Assembly: GCA_938048185.1 (NCBI GenBank)
Contig: CALIVT010000019.1
Location: forward strand, 1-64,000
Direction: 5' to 3'
From: an uncultured Arenicella sp.
GTDB lineage: Bacteria; Pseudomonadota; Gammaproteobacteria; Arenicellales; Arenicellaceae
Length of the DNA stretch: 64,000 nt
The notes under the pieces are model-generated. The model worked only from the letters and a program-made list of their open reading frames with translations. It had not been told where the DNA came from and did no database searches. Shown here one piece after another: positions 1 through 7,554 of the stretch. Made by a program: the position numbers and the translations under genes. How positions within the stretch are numbered: the first letter of the stretch is position 1; each line of letters opens with the position of its first letter.

Positions 1-17
1 CTTCGAACTAGCTGGCT

Positions 18-1352
18 TTACCAGGCTAGAGGGGTCTCTTCGTTTTTCCAAATTAACCATCTACGAGTCTCAGTATGACCACTATTTCCGATTTCATAGT
101 CCGCACTTTTTCCTTGATCCATCTTAAAAATTGATAAAAAACCTGCGTATGTACTACAAACCATTGTCTCACCATCTGGCGTCACGTCGATTGAACCAAC
201 AGAGGAACCTATAAAATGTTGCCAATGCTGTTTTCCGTCAGATCCAAAAGCTCTTATGTACCCCCTCGCATCACCAATGATAAATTCGTCTTTACGATGT
301 ACACCAGCGTAAACGCGCGCGCCACCCTCCAATATACTTATTCTTGGGTCTTGTTCGTATGGTTCAGTTTTTAACCCTTCAAGAAGTTCTGTACGAACTC
401 CTAGCGTCACACCGTTATAAAAATGACAGGAGTTTAGCGCTAAGTATTCAGTGTTACTGTCAAACAAAGCGTAATGCGGGTATTCAGATTGATTTCCTAT
501 ATCCGCAACTTGTCTATAGGCGTCGTCAAATACGAGATGGGTGCCATCTTGCGAGCCCACCGCTATAAACCTTCCATCTGGTGAGATTGCTCCATGTTGC
601 ATACTTAAATCAGCCGTAAGCTCATCGTCAGGATACTCCTCCTTTGACCACTCAAAATGCTCTGCTAAATCTTCCGCTGTTGGCAAGAGGCGTATGGCTT
701 TGGTTTCAGTTAGAACAAAGATTCCGCCAGAGCTCACAAACAAGACACGACGACCATCCGGAAATGGAACTAAACAGCTCGGTGATGGCGGACTATCAAA
801 AGGCGTGATTTCAAAACCATTTGGTATGCCTTCATTTCCGAGCGGGTAAGGACATAGAGCGACTCTCTGGCCGAGCCACCCATCTGTAATTTTAATTCCA
901 CTCGAGGTTGTATAAGCAAAATATCGTCTATCTGGACTTCGACCGAAAAGGTCAACGCCCTCTACCTTTTTTGTATTTAATCCGTCAATCTCCAGAACAT
1001 AGCCATCCTGATACTCAGTGCCAATTCGAGCCACGATACGACCATCATCTAAAATAGACACGGTCGGAATAGATTGACCATTTTTCTCCAATTCGCTTAT
1101 CAATGGTGTGTGCGCGATAGGCCAATCATCACGAAGACCGTCTAGCTCACCTGATTGATTTGCTGCTCTTATAGCATCCAATAATGCAGGCACGAACTCT
1201 TCTCGACCCTGGGCTTCAGGCTCCTCGCCTGCATTTTCCCAACCATCCTTTAAGCCTACTTCGACAAACTTATTTATCGCTTTCGCGTAACGTATTGTTT
1301 GTTCTTTCCATTCTTTTTGACTACGCGATTTCTTACTAAAATTACCAAACAT
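18..1352 (-). CDS. Predicted cytoplasmic beta-propeller protein, function unknown
   Basis: I do not recognise a named family. The 444-residue product has a charged helical N-terminus (about residues 1-95) followed by strand-rich sequence with repeated turn motifs typical of WD40/YVTN-like blades: SPDRR (139-143), PFPDGRR (196-202), SPDGR (257-261) and TPDGE (391-395). A late segment with GKQHW (373-377) resembles a PQQ/WD-type blade. There is no signal peptide or membrane helix, so a cytoplasmic location is inferred. The start is the ATG at the upper end of the frame. The gene stands alone, with the small antitoxin-like genes upstream on the same strand. Propellers of this kind usually bind partners and are not usually catalytic. 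No catalytic motif is visible. Confidence 0.6.
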   Translation of the reverse strand: MFGNFSKKSRSQKEWKEQTIRYAKAINKFVEVGLKDGWENAGEEPEAQGREEFVPALLDAIRAANQSGELDGLRDDWPIAHTPLISELEKNGQSIPTVSILDDGRIVARIGTEYQDGYVLEIDGLNTKKVEGVDLFGRSPDRRYFAYTTSSGIKITDGWLGQRVALCPYPLGNEGIPNGFEITPFDSPPSPSCLVPFPDGRRVLFVSSGGIFVLTETKAIRLLPTAEDLAEHFEWSKEEYPDDELTADLSMQHGAISPDGRFIAVGSQDGTHLVFDDAYRQVADIGNQSEYPHYALFDSNTEYLALNSCHFYNGVTLGVRTELLEGLKTEPYEQDPRISILEGGARVYAGVHRKDEFIIGDARGYIRAFGSDGKQHWQHFIGSSVGSIDVTPDGETMVCSTYAGFLSIFKMDQGKSADYEIGNSGHTETRRWLIWKNEETPLAW

Positions 1353-1530
1353 TCAACTACCTCAGCCCGGAAGCTTATTTTTGATTTAGCACATGACATC
1401 TAACTTTATGCCTTTCAGTTTAGCGTCTTTGGGAAACTCTTGCACTGTGGTTCAGACTTCGTTGTTTATGATTCGAAGATCGCTTGAGCGATTACTCGTA
1501 AATTAAAACGTGGCAGTTACACAGTTAGAT

Positions 1531-1761
1531 TTACACTCTCGAGTCTACGATAGACCTGTATACACTGAAACCTCTATTTTCCTGAGCGCAACAACCACGT
1601 TCCTTATACTTTTCGATTTTCTTTAATGAACCCTGATAACCAAGTTGATCCGCAAGAAGCGGCAATATCCACCAAACGACTATGATCGCAATGAAAACGG
1701 TCGAAGAGTAGCCCCTTAATGGGTACCGCGGTGCACTAATTTGGCAATACTCACATCTCAT
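1531..1761 (-). CDS. Possible small CxxC membrane protein
   Basis: Unrecognised short frame, listed with caution. From the ATG at 1761 it would give about 76 residues: a CEYC pair near the N-terminus, one hydrophobic segment (TVFIAIIVVWWILPLL) and a charged tail with a second Cys pair. The start overlaps the end of the antitoxin gene by 11 bases on the same strand, as in a translationally coupled pair, but no clear ribosome binding site is visible. A longer form could start at 1785. It does not look like a RelE, Doc or PIN toxin, so the antitoxin would lack its usual partner. It could equally be a non-coding frame. Confidence 0.3.
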   Translation of the reverse strand: MRCEYCQISAPRYPLRGYSSTVFIAIIVVWWILPLLADQLGYQGSLKKIEKYKERGCCAQENRGFSVYRSIVDSRV

Positions 1762-1954
1762 TAAGAACTTCAGTGCCCAACTCATGAGCGTAAAACGCTT
1801 GCTGATCCAATTGCCTTAAACTAGCGTACTTTTCTGCGGAGATTAGCACCAAATCATCGTTACCATGATTAATGATCATCGCCGGCTGATTGTGAGCTTC
1901 AGTTAGGTATCGGCCAAAACTCTCTTGAGGCTCTGCTGAGGTTATTTTAGTCAT
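1751..1954 (-). CDS. Phd/YefM-family antitoxin-like protein, apparently orphan
   Basis: The 67-residue product fits the Phd/YefM fold: an N-terminal DNA-binding half (ITSAEPQESFGRYLTEAHN) with the usual beta strand (PAMIINHGNDDLVLISAEKY) and then a helix, SLRQLD. Members of this family neutralise a RelE/ParE or Doc toxin encoded directly downstream and repress their own promoter. No such toxin is seen here. The only downstream frame is a small CxxC/membrane protein. The gene is divergent from the VapBC-type pair at 2164 with about 210 bases between them, so the two may share a regulatory region. It may be a remnant of a lost toxin-antitoxin pair or act on a toxin elsewhere. Confidence 0.7.
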   Translation of the reverse strand: MTKITSAEPQESFGRYLTEAHNQPAMIINHGNDDLVLISAEKYASLRQLDQQAFYAHELGTEVLNEM

Positions 1955-2112
1955 TCGAAAATACCTTTATTAATTTAGTATAACCACATGATATGGAAAA
2001 TAGAGATTTGCCAAGGCGTTGAATTCGCTCAGAGACACGCCTTAGATTGAACCATGTCAATATGCTCTTTCACGCTCATATGCACAACAGCTATAATTCC
2101 TTACATGATCAC

Positions 2113-2149
2113 CTTACTGTATAGTAAGATGTATCTTCAACTACAAGAT
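2113..2149. promoter_or_regulatory. Inverted repeats upstream of the vapBC-type operon
   Basis: A perfect palindrome with arms CTTACT and AGTAAG around GTAT lies at 2113-2128, and a second inverted repeat (ATCTT, 7-base spacer, AAGAT) at 2133-2149. Both sit 15-50 bases before the antitoxin ATG. VapBC and MazEF-type operons are usually repressed by the antitoxin or the complex binding such repeats, so an autoregulatory operator is the likely role. This is inferred from position and symmetry only. Confidence 0.5.
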
Positions 2150-2163
2150 GTCAGAGGTAAACA

Positions 2164-2403
2164 ATGATTACCGCAACCATTACAAGCAAAGGTCAGATCA
2201 CCATTCCGAAAGATATTCGGCTGCAGCTCGATCTTCATGCCGGTGATAAAATTAGTTTCATTAAAGACGAAGACGGCTCAATTAATTTGGTACCCATTAA
2301 GAAACCGCTGAGCGCTCTAAAAGGTTTGGTGGCGAAGCCCAAAGAACCCGTCAGCATCGAAGCCATGAATAATGCCGTCAAACTTAAGGCCGGCCGTTCT
2401 TGA
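2164..2403 (+). CDS. vapB: VapB-type antitoxin, AbrB/MazE (SpoVT) fold
   Basis: A 79-residue protein with the swapped-hairpin AbrB DNA-binding domain at the N-terminus: TSKGQITIPKDIRLQLDL followed by GDKISFI, a hallmark of MazE/VapB antitoxins. The C-terminal part (about residues 45-79) would wrap the toxin. It starts with ATG after a good ribosome binding site (AGAGG). Its TGA stop overlaps the TTG start of the PIN-domain gene (TTGA), the usual arrangement that couples antitoxin and toxin translation. It should neutralise the downstream ribonuclease and, with the palindromes upstream, repress the operon. Confidence 0.85.
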   Translation: MITATITSKGQITIPKDIRLQLDLHAGDKISFIKDEDGSINLVPIKKPLSALKGLVAKPKEPVSIEAMNNAVKLKAGRS

Positions 2404-2837
2404 TTGCACTCGACACCAATGTACTAGTGCGCTATCTGGTGCAGGACGATCCGGCACAAGCAAAGCTTGCTACCATTTTTATCGAAACAAATTGCACCGA
2501 GGATAAACCCTGTTTCATCGGCCAGATTGTGCTTTGTGAACTGGCTTGGGTGTTGGAAAGTAGTTACGACCAAGACAGACAGCAAATAGCGCATATCATT
2601 GAAGAATTGCTGCAGGTAGGTCAGCTCAAAGTTCAACAACCCGAAGTGGTTTGGCGCGCCCTATCCGACTACAAAAACTCAAATTCCGATTTTCCCGATC
2701 ACCTGCTTGCTAGAGTGAACCAATCAGCGGGTTGTAATTGCACCATTACCTTTGACAAAAAAGCCAGCAAGCAACCGACCTTTGAACTATTGACGTCCGC
2801 TCGTAAACCCAAGCCTGGCAAAAGCTCTACCGAGTGA
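2400..2837 (+). CDS. vapC: VapC-type PIN-domain ribonuclease toxin
   Basis: A 145-residue PIN-domain protein. The acidic active-site residues are visible: Asp5 (ALDTNVLVRYL), Glu47 (LCELAWVL), Asp97/Asp100 (SDFPDHLLA) and Asp119 (TFDKKA). These bind Mg2+ and, in VapC toxins, cut tRNA or rRNA sites. The start is a TTG that overlaps the antitoxin stop, which fits coupled translation at a lower rate. The last residues are followed immediately by the IS66 remnant, so the final few codons may have been altered by the insertion, but the catalytic residues are all present. Type II toxin-antitoxin assignment is firm. The RNA target cannot be told from sequence. Confidence 0.85.
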   Translation: MIALDTNVLVRYLVQDDPAQAKLATIFIETNCTEDKPCFIGQIVLCELAWVLESSYDQDRQQIAHIIEELLQVGQLKVQQPEVVWRALSDYKNSNSDFPDHLLARVNQSAGCNCTITFDKKASKQPTFELLTSARKPKPGKSSTE

Positions 2838-3207
2838 AGTAAACGGCTACCTACCTGACGATGTAGCTGCTCGCCAGTCGTCCTCTTAAACGATACTACC
2901 AACCAATTTTTGAAAAGCATTGATAGTAGTGTGAATACCGACGTTTCAATTTGAATGAGTGGATGTCCAGCTATTAAGTGTCACAAAGGATAAAGCCGCC
3001 TCAGTCAACTCAACTTTACGAGTGCTAAAGTACTTAGGATTAATCGACTCGCGTCGACAAAACTCCGCCGCCGTCAAACCACTCGATTGTTGCTGTGATA
3101 TTAATTCGCGCCACTGGGCTTTGCTTCGTCGACTCATTCTTGTTTCCTCGTAAAACCATAGATGACAGCCGGCTAGATGAATAGAGTGCCGTTTACTGGG
3201 CGCTTAC
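2838..3207 (-). mobile_element. Remnant of an IS66-family element
   Basis: Read on the minus strand from 3207 the sequence begins GTAAGCGCCC and continues AGTAAACGGC. GTAA-type ends are typical of IS66-family terminal repeats. A truncated accessory gene tnpA follows at 3137-2946. The internal 10-base block AGTAAACGGC is found inverted at 2838-2847 next to the vapC stop, suggesting the second end, with its outer part lost. No tnpB or tnpC transposase remains, so the element is internally deleted and cannot move on its own. Confidence 0.6.
2946..3137 (-). pseudogene. Truncated IS66 accessory protein (TnpA-like)
   Basis: The first ~40 residues (SRRSKAQWRELISQQQSSG, then LTAAEFCRRE and PKYFSTRK) match the conserved N-terminus of the IS66 orfA/TnpA helix-turn-helix protein. 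After about residue 42 the sequence no longer looks like the family and stops at residue 63, where the family is normally over 100 residues. It is therefore a fragment left by deletion of the rest of the element. Confidence 0.65.
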
Positions 3208-3209
3208 AT

Positions 3210-4943
3210 TTAATCATCATTACTGAGTAACAATAAAATTAGAGCGGCTATCGAAACATTTGATGCTTCACCAAATAGAACGCCCCACTTTTCATTTTGA
3301 AAGCCTCGTGATGTATCTGATGCTCTAAATGAAATTTTGTTTTCACCCTGTATCAATTGATCTTTTGGGATCACTATTCTATCGGTTTTACTGTAAGCAG
3401 AAGATAAGGTTGAACTCGTTAAATGCTGTAAAAAATTGCCATTAACATAGACACTTACTTCAGCATCAAAGTCTATATCCCAGCCTGTTACAACAATGGT
3501 CTCATCTCTTGTAGCCGTGCTAGTGAAAGTAGCATGCAATCTACTTTGGTATTCTTCTTCTGAATAGCTACGTCGCCAACCTAAAGGAATTCCAGCACGA
3601 TGTTTAACAAAATAACCAAAGTCTCTGTCTAAGTTATTCTCATCATTCAGGTCGATGATTGGACTGGTATCTACGAGCAGGTCTGTGATACCCCAAGTCT
3701 GGTCTTGAGACGTAGCGGATAGTCTAAATGACAAGGTGTTTGAGCCACTATTGAGGGTTCTAGATGCAACGGTAATTTTCTCCCTATTACCTAACCTGTT
3801 ATTACCAGTAGTGTTCATTGTCTTTAACAGACTACCATTAATATAGACTTCTAAATCAGTATTGCGCTCGATATCAAAGCCTTTCCATGAAATTTGGTGG
3901 TCGTGTTGAGACTGGGCTAAAAATTTAACATCTAGTAAAAGTGGGTTTTCGTTTGTACCGTAATTGCTACCATACTTAACTCCATTGTTGACCCCTAGCG
4001 CGAGCGTTGGTGAAGAACCATCGAGCACGACAAACAAATTCTTTACACCCCAGTTCCTCCCACCGTTTTTTTGTATAAGCTCAATGTTGTTGCTACCTTC
4101 AGCTACGTCGTCTTTTGAAAAAGTAAAAGTATCGGGTGGACTATACCTATCTGACATGCGTAGCTTACTACTTAAAAAACCATAAGATTTACCGTTAAGG
4201 AACACAGCTACTTCGTCGCTTCCACTGACTTCCCAGCCAGTCACAAAAAACACCACATCTTCTGACGTGTCTTCCAGTGAAAAACTGGCTCTTAACCCTG
4301 TAGGACGTTCTAAATCAGCATTTTCATCTGAACCATACTGATTTCTATCTACCTGATTAAGCACAAGCTCGATCACTGGAGTAAACTCAGCTTTGATATT
4401 CTTTATACCCCAAGGTAATTCCGTATTCGTAGGCTCTATCCTTATTTGATTTTTACCGGATTGAAACTCGTTTCGATTCAAGATAAACGAGAAGCTTTTA
4501 TCGCCGTTGAAAGAGATAACCGATTCTTTAGTCACTCCGTTCACAGAGATAGACAATCCATTTCTTTGAAAAAGAGAGGTGCCCATTCTTGAATCAAATG
4601 ACAACACCACATCGCGTATAACAGACACCTCGGTGTTTAAACCTGCGTTTTGTGCCGTTACTTCTTTGGAAGATAGCCCATTACTAGCTATAAGATTATC
4701 AAAATCTATTTCGAAACCGTAGCCCAAGGAGGGAGTACTATCGGCATAAGTATTTCCGTATGATTCAGGGTCGTCAAAGAAAATATTATCAAAATTATTA
4801 TCTACCAACGTTCTTAATATCTCTATCGCTTTTGGAATATCTCGCTCACGTATTCTATTTCTTTTGTACTCTTTATTATTGAATTTATAATTTCGCGTGA
4901 GCGCATCATCTACGCCCTGATGGTTGAACTCTCTCTTCAACAA
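3210..4943 (-). CDS. S8 peptidase fragment 3: four-repeat C-terminal domain
   Basis: The 577-residue frame continues the peptidase. After a helical linker it has four related beta-sandwich repeats of about 90-100 residues, each ending in a WG signature: LPWGIKNI, RNWGVKNL, QTWGITDL and EKWGVLFG. Each repeat also has a strand with a 'V-x-V-N-G' type turn (SVNG, FLNGKSYG, YINGSLL, YVNGNFL) and a GxNxI/L strand. This looks like tandem carbohydrate- or protein-binding modules on a secreted peptidase. The C-terminus is a short hydrophobic run (IAALILLLL) and SNDD, possibly a sorting or membrane tail. Confidence 0.6.
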   Translation of the reverse strand: MLKREFNHQGVDDALTRNYKFNNKEYKRNRIRERDIPKAIEILRTLVDNNFDNIFFDDPESYGNTYADSTPSLGYGFEIDFDNLIASNGLSSKEVTAQNAGLNTEVSVIRDVVLSFDSRMGTSLFQRNGLSISVNGVTKESVISFNGDKSFSFILNRNEFQSGKNQIRIEPTNTELPWGIKNIKAEFTPVIELVLNQVDRNQYGSDENADLERPTGLRASFSLEDTSEDVVFFVTGWEVSGSDEVAVFLNGKSYGFLSSKLRMSDRYSPPDTFTFSKDDVAEGSNNIELIQKNGGRNWGVKNLFVVLDGSSPTLALGVNNGVKYGSNYGTNENPLLLDVKFLAQSQHDHQISWKGFDIERNTDLEVYINGSLLKTMNTTGNNRLGNREKITVASRTLNSGSNTLSFRLSATSQDQTWGITDLLVDTSPIIDLNDENNLDRDFGYFVKHRAGIPLGWRRSYSEEEYQSRLHATFTSTATRDETIVVTGWDIDFDAEVSVYVNGNFLQHLTSSTLSSAYSKTDRIVIPKDQLIQGENKISFRASDTSRGFQNEKWGVLFGEASNVSIAALILLLLSNDD

Positions 4944-5556
4944 GGCTTTTGGGAACAGCTTCTCTCAACATAGCTAAAGCCGTTGCGATTCTTGGCGCAG
5001 CAAGGCTATTCCCATCGTTTGGATTGTTGGTACGAACACTATTTTTTGCGTAAAGGTCGATATCCATAGCTCCTACGCCTATCCTACCCGACTGTCCACC
5101 AACTTTTACAACGCCGTCTAGACAAGCAGGCCAAGTAACCTCTCCCACCTCTAAGTCTCGATTATCTAAGCCAACGACAAAGGGTATTCCCATTTCTCTT
5201 AGTTCAGTGACTTCGGCTTGACCAGTTGGAATTCGGTTATCAGTCCTGTCACATGGTCCAGGTATAAGATTTCCCTTTATTAATTCGCAGTAGGGATTTC
5301 TAAAAACAATAGACATATTGATCGCATCAACACCATCAGGATTATTGATAATTTCCCTTAGAGCGTTAAGGATTGTTTCTGTACCGCCGATAGTTCCCGT
5401 ATTCTCTGAATACGAATAGGTTTGGGGCGAGCGACATTGAGCTACAGTCTCCCGGCGATTAGGCGCCCTAGAGATACTATATATCTGAATCATCTTTCTT
5501 CGAACGCTACTGTTAAAGTCATACGCGGCATTGGCAACATCCGTGCCATGCCTCAA
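4906..5556 (-). CDS. S8 peptidase fragment 2: His and Ser motifs
   Basis: A 216-residue frame opening at TTG with RHGTDVANAAYDF, the His motif, and carrying GNSLAAPRIATALAML, the Ser motif, near the end. Between them lies normal S8 core sequence (VDAINMS, then GIPFVVGLDNRD around the oxyanion-hole Asn). The last ~12 residues (LVEERVQPSGRR) are out of frame. The following in-frame sequence is read in fragment 3. Without the Asp of fragment 1 it cannot form an active site by itself. Confidence 0.65.
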   Translation of the reverse strand: MRHGTDVANAAYDFNSSVRRKMIQIYSISRAPNRRETVAQCRSPQTYSYSENTGTIGGTETILNALREIINNPDGVDAINMSIVFRNPYCELIKGNLIPGPCDRTDNRIPTGQAEVTELREMGIPFVVGLDNRDLEVGEVTWPACLDGVVKVGGQSGRIGVGAMDIDLYAKNSVRTNNPNDGNSLAAPRIATALAMLREAVPKSLVEERVQPSGRR

Positions 5557-6005
5557 CCCTCCTCCAAAAGGAATATTTTGAAAGCTGTATACAGTTTAGC
5601 GTAACTTGTTGGAGTAAAAAGCAATGCAAATTCTTGATAGTCAAACTCTTGACCAAAATTATCTACACCTACCGATGGCAGCCCTCGAAATCTGGGGACA
5701 GAGACACTACCGTTTAGATTAACGCCTACCGAACCAGATCTACATAAGCTCATACGATACACGCCGACGTAAGCATCAGGGAGTAAAACATCATTAGCGT
5801 CTGTATTTACTAAGGCTGGGTAACTCTCGTTCGGATCATCCTTCCTCGTCCACTCATCGCGCCTACCTACGCACAAGGGATTATAAAATAGTCCATTATT
5901 TGTAAAGTTAGCATTAAGCCCTTGATCGATAATGGCAATTTCTTGCGCAACTGAACTAACAGGCAAAAGTATAGCGATAACCGCTAGCAGTTTAAGTACT
6001 TTCAT
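5553..6005 (-). CDS. S8 peptidase fragment 1: signal peptide and Asp motif
   Basis: The 150-residue frame starts with an ATG after a very strong ribosome binding site (AAGGAGG). Residues 1-20 are a signal peptide (KVLKLLAVIAILLPVSS, then VAQ) and Asp27 lies in IAIIDQGL, the first triad motif of subtilases. The last residues (KIFLLEEG) are the out-of-frame reading of the region that, in frame 2, encodes the approach to the catalytic His. It therefore ends by frameshift, not at a natural C-terminus. Its TGA overlaps the TTG from which the next fragment could start (TTGA). Confidence 0.65.
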   Translation of the reverse strand: MKVLKLLAVIAILLPVSSVAQEIAIIDQGLNANFTNNGLFYNPLCVGRRDEWTRKDDPNESYPALVNTDANDVLLPDAYVGVYRMSLCRSGSVGVNLNGSVSVPRFRGLPSVGVDNFGQEFDYQEFALLFTPTSYAKLYTAFKIFLLEEG

Positions 6006-6022
6006 AACTCCTCCTTGAGTAT

Positions 6023-6625
6023 TTAATTCGCGATTTCTTCTAACGGTTGCCTTGGGCTTGTAATCATTTCTATATTTCTGACTCTAGGGTCTCGAATTAG
6101 AAACTCTAGTTCCGAAGACTCCTTAACATGAATCTCGATAGAAACTGTTCTCGTAGTTGCGCCCCAAAAATGGGCAGAACTAAAGCGGCGATAATCTGCA
6201 CCTAAGTATTCTGTAAGTGCTCGATCTGACCATTCCTTATTAAAGGCGTCACCCTCAGTTCTATCCATTTTTAAAGATTTACTTCCTTTTACAAAGACAG
6301 CTTTCGGCGTGACTGGTATGTGTTCAGCTCGCTCAAAAGTAAGACTTACTTTGTAATGTCCTTGAACCATATATCGATTTTCAAGACATATTTTGGTCGT
6401 TGGATATCTACCTTCTACTTTTTCACAATACTCATTCTCGGTAGCTATTTGTTCCGCTGTTTTCTTACTACTTAGTGACGGCTCATACGCGTCTAAATCA
6501 GAGAATATTGTCGATCTATATTCTGCTACTAAATCGCTCGCACATACAGTCGTCGAACCTAATAGAGTAAATGCAAGAACTAACGTCCTACCCTTAAATA
6601 ATTTCCTTAAAATCATTTTTTCCAT
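6023..6625 (-). CDS. Secreted protein with a possible I9-like propeptide fold
   Basis: A 200-residue protein with a signal peptide (hydrophobic LVLAFTLLGSTTVCA). I do not recognise the family as a whole. The C-terminal part (SSELEFLIRDPRVRNIEMIT) resembles the last strand-helix-strand of subtilase propeptides (inhibitor I9), which end in a 'L-x-x-x-P-x-V-x-x-V/I-E' pattern. It lies 17 bases upstream of the split S8 peptidase, whose own sequence goes straight from signal peptide to the catalytic Asp with no propeptide. The natural reading is that this gene supplies the folding chaperone/inhibitor in trans. Start may be the first ATG or Met4, which has a better spaced GGAAAAA site. It could instead be an unrelated exported protein. 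Confidence 0.5.
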   Translation of the reverse strand: MEKMILRKLFKGRTLVLAFTLLGSTTVCASDLVAEYRSTIFSDLDAYEPSLSSKKTAEQIATENEYCEKVEGRYPTTKICLENRYMVQGHYKVSLTFERAEHIPVTPKAVFVKGSKSLKMDRTEGDAFNKEWSDRALTEYLGADYRRFSSAHFWGATTRTVSIEIHVKESSELEFLIRDPRVRNIEMITSPRQPLEEIAN

Positions 6626-6828
6626 TTCCCAAATTTTCTATTCCCAAGCAAAACTATATACAAAAAATTTACTTTTGTGTAGACCAATATTACTGAGCGA
6701 TTAGGACTCGCCCTATTCTCAGCATTACTTGAATAAAAGAATTAGGACGAGCCTGTTTAACAATCTATATAAGACTAAAAAAAACCAAAACCATTCCGAC
6801 CCAACATATACAAGTCGTTTTCAGGATA

Positions 6829-7445
6829 TCAAGACCATACAGAATTACTCTTAAAGCTTCGCATTGGTGAGGTGTAGCTCGCATCGAAAGTAAACGAGTC
6901 TTTAATGCCACCTTGTATCTCTATATCAATAAACTCGCCCGAAATCCTATTTCGGTCATATACTTGGATGTCTGAACTATTATCTCTGAACTCTATTCCG
7001 TTTTGATCTAGAGGTTGATTGCAGACAAGCACTCCCAAAACCTTATAACCTTTCGCTACAAGTTCTCGTATACTGTTCCTCTTTAAAATTTGCTTAAGCT
7101 CGGCGTTGGCCCACCCCCTTCAAGCGCTTTTACAGCTTCCACACTGCTAAATTGCGACAGTGTCCCAGCCAACTCGCGTAAAACTGAATCTCCGATTGTA
7201 GATTCCTTCTGTTTGACCTTGCCTTGAATTATGTGGATTTCCCCCTGATTATGATCAACTGAAATAGCATCAACTCCGTTATCGTTGGCTCGATCACAAA
7301 CGGCATCGTCTGCATTGATAGAGTCAAATCGATAGATATTCTCTAAAAACCAGCTCAAGAAAGCTCTAGACTCACCTCGCCCACTATTTTCATAAGACTC
7401 AATTAGTTTTTTTAAATTCCTATACTGTAAATCTTCAGGGGTCAC
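6829..7445 (-). pseudogene. Degraded AIPR-like gene, N-terminal part only
   Basis: The frame 7445-7083 encodes FLSWFLENIYRFD, then DRANDNGVDAISVD and EIHIIQGKVKQ. This fits the N-terminal PD-(D/E)XK-like region of AIPR (abortive infection phage resistance) proteins. It goes out of frame at a G-rich run (minus strand, about 7108-7120) and the correct continuation (AELKQILKRNSIRELVAKG, then GVLVCNQPLDQNG) is read in the next frame to 6829. AIPR proteins usually exceed 500 residues, whereas here only about 200 remain before a foreign-looking tail. It is thus both frameshifted and truncated. Family assignment is moderate, based on this segment alone. Confidence 0.55.
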
Positions 7446-7554
7446 AAGGCTCTCCTTGTTGTGATGTAAATATCCAACTTAAGTATGTTTTTGCCAAAAT
7501 AAGAAAGTCAATGGATTAAAATATTGCGCCCTTCAACATCGACGCCAATCGCCA

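Larger units (their letters stand above)
3210..6005 (-). pseudogene. Subtilisin-like (S8) secreted peptidase split by two frameshifts
   Basis: Three overlapping frames (6005-5553, 5556-4906, 4943-3210) together make one S8 peptidase of roughly 920-930 residues. Catalytic Asp is in the first (IAIIDQGL), His (RHGTDVA) and Ser (GNSLAAPR) in the second, and a four-repeat beta-sandwich tail in the third. Reading across the first junction in the alternate frame gives a smooth NIPFGGGLRHGTDVA, so a shift of -1 near 5560-5595 is needed. The second junction, near 4925-4940, needs +1 (LREAVPKS to LLKREFNHQG). A signal peptide precedes the catalytic domain directly, with no cis propeptide. The gene is 17 bases after the propeptide-like gene at 6023. 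Real inactivation, base-calling error and programmed shifting cannot be separated from one sequence, but no classic slippery heptamer is evident. Confidence 0.7.

Noticed and set aside
2699-2920. 73-codon minus-strand frame across the vapC end
   Set aside because: It is antisense to the well-supported PIN-domain gene and runs into the IS remnant.
5553-5600. Programmed -1 frameshift in the S8 gene
   Set aside because: No X-XXY-YYZ slippery heptamer in the correct frame and no clear downstream pseudoknot; left as mutation or sequence error.
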